The notes beneath the pieces are model-generated. The model ran no database searches and was not told the DNA's origin. It worked only from the letters and a program-made list of their open reading frames with translations. The translations under genes were made by a program, and so were the position numbers. Shown one piece after another: positions 1 through 5,609 of a DNA stretch of 11,014 nucleotides. Position 1 is the first letter of the stretch; each line of letters starts with the position of its first letter. Source of the stretch: Candidatus Eiseniibacteriota bacterium (GTDB lineage Bacteria > Arandabacterota > Arandabacteria > Arandabacterales > Arandabacteraceae); NCBI GenBank assembly GCA_030592245.1, contig JAUVJV010000031.1:1-11014 (forward strand), given 5' to 3'.

Positions 1-27
1 CCCCACTTGTGAATTCGCGGTTCGCGC

Positions 28-59
28 CCCGACCCCGTTTCATCCCGACCCCGGTTCAT
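28..59. repeat. 16-bp tandem duplication in the leader region
   Basis: Two adjacent 16-base copies, at 28-43 and 44-59, differ at one base (a t/g change at the tenth position). The unit is a C-rich stretch ending in ttcat. The copies lie about 90 bases before the first gene and outside any convincing reading frame. This may be the edge of a longer intergenic repeat that begins before the window. Function unknown. Confidence 0.6.
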
Positions 60-77
60 TGCCCACCCTACGATCTA

Positions 78-106
78 TTTTCCCACCACCCCCCAACACT
101 TATAGT
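78..106 (+). promoter_or_regulatory. weak candidate promoter for the first operon
   Basis: TATAGT at 101-106 matches the sigma-70 -10 consensus at five of six bases and lies 42 bases before the first start codon. The hexamer 17 bases upstream (78-83, ttttcc) is a poor -35 match. This is the only AT-rich stretch before the gene, so it is the best candidate, but the operon could equally be read from outside the window. Confidence 0.25.
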
Positions 107-116
107 AAATGTGATA

Positions 117-131
117 GTTCCCTTAAGGAAC
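117..131. promoter_or_regulatory. small inverted repeat between -10 box and RBS
   Basis: Arms gttcc (117-121) and ggaac (127-131) flank cttaa. The element sits just downstream of the putative -10 box and just before the ribosome binding site, so it could be an operator or a small 5'-leader hairpin. The ggaac arm resembles the ECF-type -35 core, but no matching -10 element is placed to use it. Confidence 0.3.
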
Positions 132-147
132 ATCGCAAGGAGGTAGT

Positions 148-693
148 ATGAGGTCTTTTGTGACGGTCGTATGTGTCTGCGTGCTGGCAGCCCTCAGCTG
201 TTCTGGCGGAGCTTCAAAGTCCGCGAAGTCAGATGACCGGTTGCAGGCCGGTGATATGGCCCCCGAGTTCGCGCTGACTGACCTTCTGACCAACGAGATG
301 TACGACTTCGGCAAGGAAGTCCACACCAACAGGACAACCGTGGTGACCATCTGGAGCATGGCGTGCCCGAGCTGCAAGGATGCCCTTCTTGAGGTACAGA
401 GGGCTCATGATGCTTACTCGACCATGGGGATAGTGTTCGTGGGAGTGAACTTCGATGTTGAAAACCTCCAGGGGGTCCGCGCGTTCGTCAAGGGTGAAGC
501 CATCGCATTCCCCACACTCTGGGACCAGGGAAGACGCGTGATCAGGAGATACGAGGCGCTCGATTATACCTTCAGTGTTTTCGTGGTGGACAGGGACGGA
601 GTGATCACGCTCGCCCAGTATGACCATCCGCCCGACCTCTACGACGTGCTGGCCAAAACACTTGACCGGGTCATCGAACGCCCATTAAAGTGA
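148..693 (+). CDS. TlpA/AhpC-TSA-like thioredoxin-fold lipoprotein
   Basis: Exported thiol-disulfide protein, 181 residues. A hydrophobic N-terminus (residues 3-17) ends in Ala-Leu-Ser-Cys18. This is a slightly non-canonical lipobox, but with Cys+1 and Ser+2 an outer-membrane lipoprotein is plausible. The thioredoxin-like domain spans about residues 33-175 and carries a CPSC active site (C73-C76) after the usual beta strand (VVTIWSMA). The family normally reduces or isomerises periplasmic disulfides, for example in cytochrome maturation. Unusually, the cis-proline loop before the FVVDRDG strand reads YTFSVF, so the expected Pro appears to be Phe142. Start chosen because a strong aaggaggt (137-144) precedes the ATG. 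The reading frame ends with two stops in a row. Followed 58 bases later by an outer-membrane barrel gene on the same strand, so probably co-transcribed. The fold is confident; the substrate is unknown. Confidence 0.85.
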   Translation: MRSFVTVVCVCVLAALSCSGGASKSAKSDDRLQAGDMAPEFALTDLLTNEMYDFGKEVHTNRTTVVTIWSMACPSCKDALLEVQRAHDAYSTMGIVFVGVNFDVENLQGVRAFVKGEAIAFPTLWDQGRRVIRRYEALDYTFSVFVVDRDGVITLAQYDHPPDLYDVLAKTLDRVIERPLK

Positions 694-751
694 TGAGCCG
701 TTGAGACCACGACGCGGACTCGGATAACTGGTTTAACCTGGAGGAGTAGAA

Positions 752-2185
752 ATGCGACTTGCCTTGCGGAGCCTTGGACTCGCGCTCACGGCAGGACTCC
801 TGCTTCAGGCTGCGGCCTTATGCTCGATCGATGATCTTGACTTCTCGGGTGATGTCCGCATCCGCCTGCGGTACGTTGACTCGGCAAAACCGAGCCCGGT
901 CAGGGGCACATATGGAGAGCTCTTGACGCGAGGTTTCTCCTACCGCAACAGGTTCGTTCTCGAAGTCGCATACCCGGTTACCGGCAAGATAAGCGTGGGC
1001 GGAAAGCTCAGGGTCTCCAATGAAGGGGAGATCGTGCTGCGTACCGGGCCCGAGTACCTGTCGTCCGAGTTCGGAAGCGTTTTCGCGGCTTACGAGACCC
1101 CGGCCTTAAGATCGAGATTCGGGTACTACGACATCCATTACTCCCCCCTGACCCTGATGCGCTGGGACTTGCGCGATGATCCCGAGGGAGGGGGCGGCGG
1201 TTGCGCGTCGTGTCCGGGTTCGCCCGGCGTGGCGGGAACCATCGTGGGTGGTAGCCTCGAGGAGCTCGGTCCGACCCTCACATTTGAAGGGCTCTGGGCC
1301 GAAGCCACGCCCTGGGAAGTCGTGGGCGGCAACGGCTTCTACACAAGGTCCAGAATAGCCACCGAATCCGACATAGCCGGTGAAAGTACTCCCGTCATGA
1401 CCTATGGCGGAAAGTTTGACCTTAAGCATTACCTGAAGCGGGTGTCATCCCTGATCGAGGCATCCGCGCTGATCGTAAGATCCGAAGAGGACACGGAGGA
1501 AGCGTGGATCGAGGGCGGGACTTCCGGCGATCCTTTCGACAATACGGTCTATGGACTTTTGTGGAATGTCCCCGTGGTAAAGGGGATCACATTCGAAGGC
1601 GAGTGGAACCGGACTAAGTCCAATAACCAACCGAACCGCGCTTCCGAACTCGAGGGCTACGGCGGCATCTTCTCGATGATCGCGGAGAGAGCGGGCGAGA
1701 ATAGGAAGATCAGACTCGACGGAGCCTATATCTATCTATCCCCGAACTGGGATTCCTTTTTCCGCGCCCTCTCATACAACCCCAACCGCAAAGGCGCCAG
1801 GATCCGCCTTGAATACACCGAGGATCGTTTTCTGGTAGCCCTCTTCGCCAAGTACCTGTCATCGATTGACCCGGTTGACGATGCGGTAAGCGCCACCTCC
1901 TCGACCTTCGCCTACCCGACCTTCAGCCTGAGGGGCTATTTCAACATCAACCCGGATCTTACCCTGGGACTTACGACCATTTACTCGGGTAGCGGCCCCG
2001 AGAAGGACGGCTTCACCCTCGATACCGACAACAAGCGGATCACCTGGCTGGGCACCCTTTCCTATGAGTTCGGACGCGGCGCCAGACTCAACCTGGAAGA
2101 GAGATACATCCAGCACAAGTTCGCCGTGGAAGATGGCTACAATGTCTCGATGCTCTCGCTCTACCTGAGAGCCGCCATATGGTGA
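752..2185 (+). CDS. outer-membrane beta-barrel protein with embedded CxxC
   Basis: I do not recognise a named family. The 477-residue protein starts with a signal peptide (about residues 1-23, hydrophobic core LGLALTAGLLLQAAA). Alternating hydrophobic/polar strands with aromatic girdle residues follow throughout (e.g. VRIRLRYVD, NRFVLEVAY, KLRVSN), and it ends in a strand terminating at Trp477, the terminal aromatic typical of BAM-assembled barrels. About 18 strands would fit the length (estimate). A Gly-rich stretch around residues 145-160 contains C151-A-S-C154; the only other cysteine is Cys24, at the signal peptide boundary, where -1 is Leu, so lipidation is unlikely. The CxxC therefore sits in a flexible loop or plug. 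The RBS ggaggag (740-746) lies five bases before the ATG. Role could be porin, receptor or surface scaffold; neighbours with thioredoxin and DUF1573 folds hint at thiol chemistry. Confidence 0.75.
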   Translation: MRLALRSLGLALTAGLLLQAAALCSIDDLDFSGDVRIRLRYVDSAKPSPVRGTYGELLTRGFSYRNRFVLEVAYPVTGKISVGGKLRVSNEGEIVLRTGPEYLSSEFGSVFAAYETPALRSRFGYYDIHYSPLTLMRWDLRDDPEGGGGGCASCPGSPGVAGTIVGGSLEELGPTLTFEGLWAEATPWEVVGGNGFYTRSRIATESDIAGESTPVMTYGGKFDLKHYLKRVSSLIEASALIVRSEEDTEEAWIEGGTSGDPFDNTVYGLLWNVPVVKGITFEGEWNRTKSNNQPNRASELEGYGGIFSMIAERAGENRKIRLDGAYIYLSPNWDSFFRALSYNPNRKGARIRLEYTEDRFLVALFAKYLSSIDPVDDAVSATSSTFAYPTFSLRGYFNINPDLTLGLTTIYSGSGPEKDGFTLDTDNKRITWLGTLSYEFGRGARLNLEERYIQHKFAVEDGYNVSMLSLYLRAAIW

Positions 2186-2196
2186 TCATATGGTGA
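2176..2196. repeat. 10-bp duplication at a gene junction
   Basis: catatggtga occurs at 2176-2185 and again at 2187-2196. The first copy supplies the last codons and stop of the barrel gene, and the second contains the ATG used for the next gene. It looks like a small local duplication that may have created or moved the downstream start. Confidence 0.6.
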
Positions 2197-2978
2197 CCGG
2201 AGCCGGAGTGAAACACGGCCCGACCGCAATCCCGGACGCGGCGCCGGCCAGGCGCCCTGCCACGGGACTTGTCTGCACGAAGTTCATTAGCGCCATCGCA
2301 TGTGCCCTTCTCCTTTTGGTTGCCTGTGCACCGGGAAAGACAGTCAAGCGGACTGGACCCGTGATCTCCTTGAGCGCTGACTCCTGGAGTTTCGGGACCT
2401 TGAAGCGTGGTGAGAAAACCGCAGGCGAGATCACGGTTAACAATGCCGGCACGGACACCCTATCGATAACGCTTTACCCGACCTGCGATTGCCTCGAGGC
2501 CCGGATGGACACCGACAGGCTTGCTCCCGGTGAGAGCCTTCCCATTTACCTGACCTACCTGGGAGACGAGATCAAGAACAAGGCCACGAAGACTCTCTAT
2601 GTCGATTCCAATGATCAGGTGATACCGAGAATCGCATTCAAGGTAACCGGCAAGGTAGTCGCAGGTGACGGCCCGCATCTCGTGGTCATAACCGACCCGC
2701 TTCTACTTGATCCGGAAGATCCACATTACCCGGAAGCGAAGCTTCAGTTGCACAATATGGGGGACCAGCATCTCGAGATCATAGATGTTCGCTGTTTCGG
2801 GTGCACAGTCGATCACTGGGAGCCGGTCAGTCTGGCCGGCCCGGGAAGTCTCATGGGAGCACCCATCTGGGGCTGCAAAGTCCGCAAGATTGAGGGCTGG
2901 ACCGGCACGCGGTGGATCGAGATCGAGACCGACGATCCCGTGTATCCGGTCAAAAAGGTTGCGATCCTGGAGCTCTAA
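2190..2978 (+). CDS. DUF1573-type lipoprotein with paired cysteines
   Basis: Exported protein of 262 residues by the ATG at 2190. After an unusually long, Pro/Ala-rich n-region (residues 1-30), a hydrophobic stretch leads to a clean lipobox Leu-Val-Ala-Cys46. Residues about 58-155 match the DUF1573/ASPM-SPD-2-Hydin immunoglobulin-like pattern: FGTLKRGEK, then ITVNNAGTDTLSI, then the hallmark short Cys pair C99-D-C101 and LAPGES. A second Ig-like repeat follows (about 165-262) with C202-F-G-C205 and C229. DUF1573 proteins are common periplasmic or surface proteins of diderms, usually of unknown role. There is no good RBS for the ATG. A GTG at 2208 with ggag at 2199-2202 is a competing start that would shorten the n-region by six residues. 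It lies four bases after the barrel gene and is probably translationally coupled. Confidence 0.75.
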   Translation: MVTGAGVKHGPTAIPDAAPARRPATGLVCTKFISAIACALLLLVACAPGKTVKRTGPVISLSADSWSFGTLKRGEKTAGEITVNNAGTDTLSITLYPTCDCLEARMDTDRLAPGESLPIYLTYLGDEIKNKATKTLYVDSNDQVIPRIAFKVTGKVVAGDGPHLVVITDPLLLDPEDPHYPEAKLQLHNMGDQHLEIIDVRCFGCTVDHWEPVSLAGPGSLMGAPIWGCKVRKIEGWTGTRWIEIETDDPVYPVKKVAILEL

Positions 2979-3544
2979 TGCCTGCCGCGGCTGCCGCCGC
3001 CACTGCCACCACTTCTTCCGCCGGGAGAACCCATGCCGCTGTCCCACTTATCGATCCGCTCATCCATTCTCCGATGGCGCTCGAAATCCCTGACCTTCTC
3101 GATGATGTTGCGGATGTCCGACCTGAACTCCTGCTCGAATACTACGAAGCGGGCGCGCTGCTGGGCGCTCAACATCATCTCGGCATTGTCTCTCAGGCGT
3201 CCGACCTCTTCGATGCGCTTGAGCCTGAGCGCTCTGTGCTCGGCGAGCGCCTCTTCGAGTTCCTGCTCGTCGATGCGTTCATCATCCAGGATGTCCGCAA
3301 GGCGCCTCACCACCCGACGCTGGTTCTCGAGGAGCTCGGCTTCCATCTTGTCGACTTCCCTGAGCCGGGAATAGAAGACGGGCATCTGCTCTTCCGATAA
3401 TTCGAGGATGTCGGTGAGCTTCCACACCCTGTAGGCATGGATCAGTTCCCGCATGTTTTCCGCCGACGCGATGGCAGCCGACATCGTGACTGCAAGGGCG
3501 CAAATCAGGATCGTCAAGAGTTTGAGTTTGTTCAATTCTATCAC
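2975..3544 (-). CDS. Spy/CpxP-like periplasmic protein (candidate stress or metal sensor)
   Basis: Secreted, almost wholly helical protein of 189 residues, very rich in Glu and Arg. A signal peptide ends near Ala28 (IASA). It has the two short motifs of the Spy/CpxP family in LTxxQ-variant form: LSEEQ at 49-53 and LSAQQ at 125-129, joined by long amphipathic helices with scattered Met and His. The C-terminal 20 residues are Gly/Ser/Arg-rich with a final His. Relatives act as periplasmic chaperones (Spy, CpxP) or metal sensors (CnrX, ZraP). Last gene of the sigma/anti-sigma operon. The GTG at 3544 overlaps the anti-sigma stop by four bases, but the SD-like ggaaggg (3551-3545) touches it; a TTG at 3535 has better spacing and gives a classic MNKLKLL signal start, so the true start may be there. 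Its stop overlaps the convergent DUF1573 gene. Function inferred from fold and context. Confidence 0.75.
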   Translation of the reverse strand: MIELNKLKLLTILICALAVTMSAAIASAENMRELIHAYRVWKLTDILELSEEQMPVFYSRLREVDKMEAELLENQRRVVRRLADILDDERIDEQELEEALAEHRALRLKRIEEVGRLRDNAEMMLSAQQRARFVVFEQEFRSDIRNIIEKVRDFERHRRMDERIDKWDSGMGSPGGRSGGSGGGSRGRH

Positions 3545-4164
3545 CCCTTCCGTGCTGAACCGTCTGTGATTCCGGATGTGTTATCTTCCTCCTTCATATT
3601 GTCTCTCAGGTTCGAGATGAAGATCTCCCTTTCCTGCTCGGTAAGCTGATCTACCAGGTCGTAGATGTCGGTGGTCTCGGCAAGATAATCATCGATCCGC
3701 GTGATGTCGTTCGTGTCGGCCTCGATCAGCATGAGACCGATGCCAGGACTCCCGGAGAGTGACTCGATGATCTCCCCGGTCGAGAGGTCGGCCAGGAACA
3801 GGTCCACCGGGTCGGCCTCGGGCAACCTGGGTTCCGGTAAGGACCAGAACAGGATCACCAATGCCACAGCGGCAGCAACACCGGGAAGCCATGAGAACAC
3901 CAGGCTTCTCCGCGGAGCAGGCTCTCTACCGGGCTTTGCCCGCTCTCGCACGCGCTGCTCGAAGTAATCCCAGTAACCGGGCGATGGCTCCGGGACCTCG
4001 TCACCCTCGAGCGCGGCGAAGGTACGCCAGAGCGACTCAACGTAGGCCCTGCATGTCTCGCAGGTCTCAAGATGGGTCTTGATCTCATCTGCAAGGCTTG
4101 GTGTGACCTCACCTTCAACGAAATCGATCAGGTCATGTTGTTCGAAGTGTCCTTCAGACTTCAT
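3541..4164 (-). CDS. zinc-finger (zf-HC2) membrane-anchored anti-sigma factor
   Basis: Predicted inhibitor of the ECF sigma factor encoded immediately upstream. The cytoplasmic N-terminus holds the ZAS motif His31-x3-Cys35-x2-Cys38, which in this family binds zinc and clamps the sigma factor. One transmembrane helix (about 88-108) follows, preceded by Arg-Arg, then a roughly 99-residue acidic domain predicted to be periplasmic. Near its end is LTEQERE (174-180), which looks like the LTxxQ/LSxxQ motif of the Spy-like protein encoded next. The start ATG overlaps the sigma stop as ATGA, and the end overlaps the Spy-like gene, so all three are tightly coupled. Release could be by proteolysis or by conformational signalling from the periplasmic protein; the sequence does not say which. 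The length of 207 residues is normal for the family. Confidence 0.88.
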   Translation of the reverse strand: MKSEGHFEQHDLIDFVEGEVTPSLADEIKTHLETCETCRAYVESLWRTFAALEGDEVPEPSPGYWDYFEQRVRERAKPGREPAPRRSLVFSWLPGVAAAVALVILFWSLPEPRLPEADPVDLFLADLSTGEIIESLSGSPGIGLMLIEADTNDITRIDDYLAETTDIYDLVDQLTEQEREIFISNLRDNMKEEDNTSGITDGSARKG

Positions 4165-4691
4165 TTCTTATCACCCTCCCCCAGGATCTTCCTGAGGTGT
4201 TCAACGGCGAAATGGTGATTGGCCTTGGCCGCTCCCGTGGTCGTACCCGAGGCCTCGGCGATTTCCTTATAAGTCATCCTGTCATAGAAGCGCATCGAAA
4301 AGACAGCCCTCTGCCTCGGTGAGAGATTCTTAACGGCTGCGGCAAGCCGGGCCTCGAGCTCTGCCCTGCCACCCGGGCCATCGGCCTCGGGGGCGCTCAG
4401 GGTGCGCTCAACATCCTCGAGCGGGACCGTCCCCACCCTGCGCTTCTTCAAATGCGTGAAGCACATATTGAGCGCGATTCTGTAGATCCAGGTATAGAGT
4501 GAAGACCTCCCCTTGAAGGATCCCCGCTTGGTGTAGATTCTTACGAAGACTTCCTGCGCCATGTCCTTTGCCTCTTCCTCATCCCGCAGCGTGCGGTAGC
4601 ACAGAGCATAGACCTTCCTCGAGTATTGCTTCACTACCTCGGTGAAAGCATCCTCATCACCACTGGCTAATCTCTGCCCGAGATCGGTCAT
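4161..4691 (-). CDS. ECF-type RNA polymerase sigma factor
   Basis: Sigma-70 family, group 4 (ECF), 176 residues. Region 2 spans about residues 12-86, with the core-binding and -10-recognition pattern DEEEAKDMAQEVFVRIY (37-53) and SLYTWIYRIALN (64-75). A short acidic/Gly linker follows (88-111), then region 4 (about 112-170) with NLSPRQRAVF and the helix-turn-helix MTYKEIAEASGTTTGAAKANHHFAVEHLRKIL. The GTTTGAAKANHHFAVEHLRKIL end is the usual place for -35 contacts. It directs core polymerase to stress promoters when released by the adjacent zinc-finger anti-sigma. ATG chosen with aagggtgg just upstream as a modest RBS. First gene of a minus-strand operon; its promoter must lie in the 4692-4945 divergent region, but I see no convincing ECF promoter there for autoregulation. 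Confidence 0.92.
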   Translation of the reverse strand: MTDLGQRLASGDEDAFTEVVKQYSRKVYALCYRTLRDEEEAKDMAQEVFVRIYTKRGSFKGRSSLYTWIYRIALNMCFTHLKKRRVGTVPLEDVERTLSAPEADGPGGRAELEARLAAAVKNLSPRQRAVFSMRFYDRMTYKEIAEASGTTTGAAKANHHFAVEHLRKILGEGDKK

Positions 4692-4945
4692 ACCACCCTT
4701 TTCCGTTCCAAAAGATTAGACACCGGAGCACCCCGATTGGTTTAAAGGCCTCCCGATCCCCCCGGGATGGCCACAGGCCCTAATTTAGGCCAGGCTGAGG
4801 CCTTCTACCAAGCTCAAACTTGGAAGTGGCGAAACCCCGCCGGGAGAAACCCTAAAGGAAAGGCCGGGAACTGACGATTTGGGGTGTAGGGGACATTATC
4901 CGAACCGATGGCTCCATCAGGGAGCATCCTGGAGACTTTTGTGCG
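4692..4945. promoter_or_regulatory. divergent intergenic region with several hairpins
   Basis: This 254-base spacer separates the sigma operon (minus) from the AraC-type gene (plus) and must hold both promoters. Visible inverted repeats: ggcc at 4747-4750 with ggcc at 4769-4772 enclosing atccc/gggat (4756-4760, 4764-4768); cctaa/ttagg at 4779-4789; ccaag/cttgg at 4808-4823, extendable to 4802-4826 with a bulge; and gctcc/ggagc at 4911-4925, extended by gat/atc to 4907-4928. The last lies just before the ggag RBS (4931-4934) of the AraC-type gene. On the minus strand TCTAAT (4717-4712) is a possible -10 without a good -35. No known riboswitch consensus was recognised. Confidence 0.45.
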
Positions 4946-5311
4946 ATGTACACAAGAACCAACCCGAGGGGCCGGATTCCGGAGGCCCTGAAGCTCATAA
5001 TGGAGTGCCTGAGGGATCCGAACTTGAGCCCGTCGAGAATCGCCGGCGAATCGGGCCTGGACCTTCCGGTCTTCTGCAGGGCATTCAAGCAGGTGACCGG
5101 GATGACCTGCACCGATTACATCTCGCTTGAGAGAATCCGGGCAGCCAAGCAGCTCTTAAGCAGGCACGACCTCCTGATCAAGCAGATCGCCTACCAGGTG
5201 GGCTTTGAAAACCCCAACTACTTCAGCCGGAGATTCAGGGAGATGGAAGGACGAACCCCGTCGTCCTACCGCCGGCTCAATGGCTCGGCGGCCGGCCCCT
5301 CCGACGGCTAG
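4946..5311 (+). CDS. stand-alone AraC-type DNA-binding domain protein
   Basis: Short transcription factor of 121 residues, essentially only the AraC/XylS C-terminal DNA-binding domain. The first helix-turn-helix lies at about 28-60 (LSPSRIAGESGLDLPVFCRAF). The second lies at about 78-112, with the family signature IKQIAYQVGFENPNYFSRRF followed by GRTPSSYRR. There is no effector-binding or dimerisation domain, and the upstream DNA does not encode a missing one in any frame I could follow, so it seems naturally minimal rather than truncated. Cysteines at 21, 44 and 54 could respond to redox or metal, but this is speculative. The ATG was chosen for ggag at 4931-4934, eleven bases upstream, a slightly long spacing. 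It lies 298 bases before copA on the same strand and could regulate copA or the divergent sigma operon. Family certain, target unknown. Confidence 0.88.
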   Translation: MYTRTNPRGRIPEALKLIMECLRDPNLSPSRIAGESGLDLPVFCRAFKQVTGMTCTDYISLERIRAAKQLLSRHDLLIKQIAYQVGFENPNYFSRRFREMEGRTPSSYRRLNGSAAGPSDG

Positions 5312-5365
5312 CCGACCTGCATTATAGCCTAACCCGAAACAGCTGATCCGCCCGATGGCCAACCC

Positions 5366-5486
5366 GCACTTCGCCCGCGCCGCATCTGCGCCACATCCCC
5401 ACCACATCCATATTGCATCGGCACTTCGCCCGCGCCGCATCTGCGCCGCATCGGCACCCCATCTGCGCCACATCCCCGCCGCATCC
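5366..5486. repeat. 11-bp tandem repeat array (eleven degenerate units)
   Basis: Read in steps of 11 from 5366, the sequence falls into eleven units approximating gcgccgcatcN: gcacttcgccc, gcgccgcatct, gcgccacatcc, ccaccacatcc, atattgcatcg, gcacttcgccc, gcgccgcatct, gcgccgcatcg, gcaccccatct, gcgccacatcc, ccgccgcatcc. Units 6-7 repeat units 1-2 exactly at a distance of 55 bases, and units 9-11 resemble 2-4 at 77 bases, suggesting block duplication in multiples of 11. The array lies in the 298-base gap between the AraC-type gene and copA (5312-5609). The rest of that gap holds a weak stem (5306-5310 with 5325-5329) and a candidate promoter. Confidence 0.8.
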
Positions 5487-5495
5487 GATTCGCGC

Positions 5496-5524
5496 TTGTC
5501 CATCCTCCCTGCCCATGATATCCT
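5496..5524 (+). promoter_or_regulatory. candidate sigma-70 promoter for copA
   Basis: TTGTCC (5496-5501) and TATCCT (5519-5524) are separated by exactly 17 bases; each matches its consensus at four of six positions. It begins ten bases after the 11-bp repeat array and lies 86 bases before the copA start. No CueR-type dyad or CsoR/CopY box was recognised between the elements, so metal control at this site is not shown. Confidence 0.35.
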
Positions 5525-5609
5525 TTCGGATGCACACCTTTCCCAGGCTACTTTCTTAAGGCGTGAAGCATCAAAGCTGATAGGTAATGGATTGTAGTCA
5601 ACTGGAGAA

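Noticed and set aside
2912..3400. 162-codon plus-strand frame over the Spy-like gene
   Set aside because: The minus-strand frame has a signal peptide, LTxxQ-type motifs and overlapping operon junctions; the plus frame has none of these.
4702..4706. ECF -35 element (ggaac on the minus strand) for sigma autoregulation
   Set aside because: It lies only about ten bases before the sigma start codon, so transcription would begin inside the gene, and there is no matching -10 element.
4802..4928. Possible cyclic-di-GMP-type riboswitch before the AraC-type gene
   Set aside because: A few short strings recall the GEMM motif, but the conserved core and helix order could not be found.
5366..5486. CRISPR array
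   Set aside because: Units are 11 bases, contiguous and degenerate, with no unique spacers and no cas genes.
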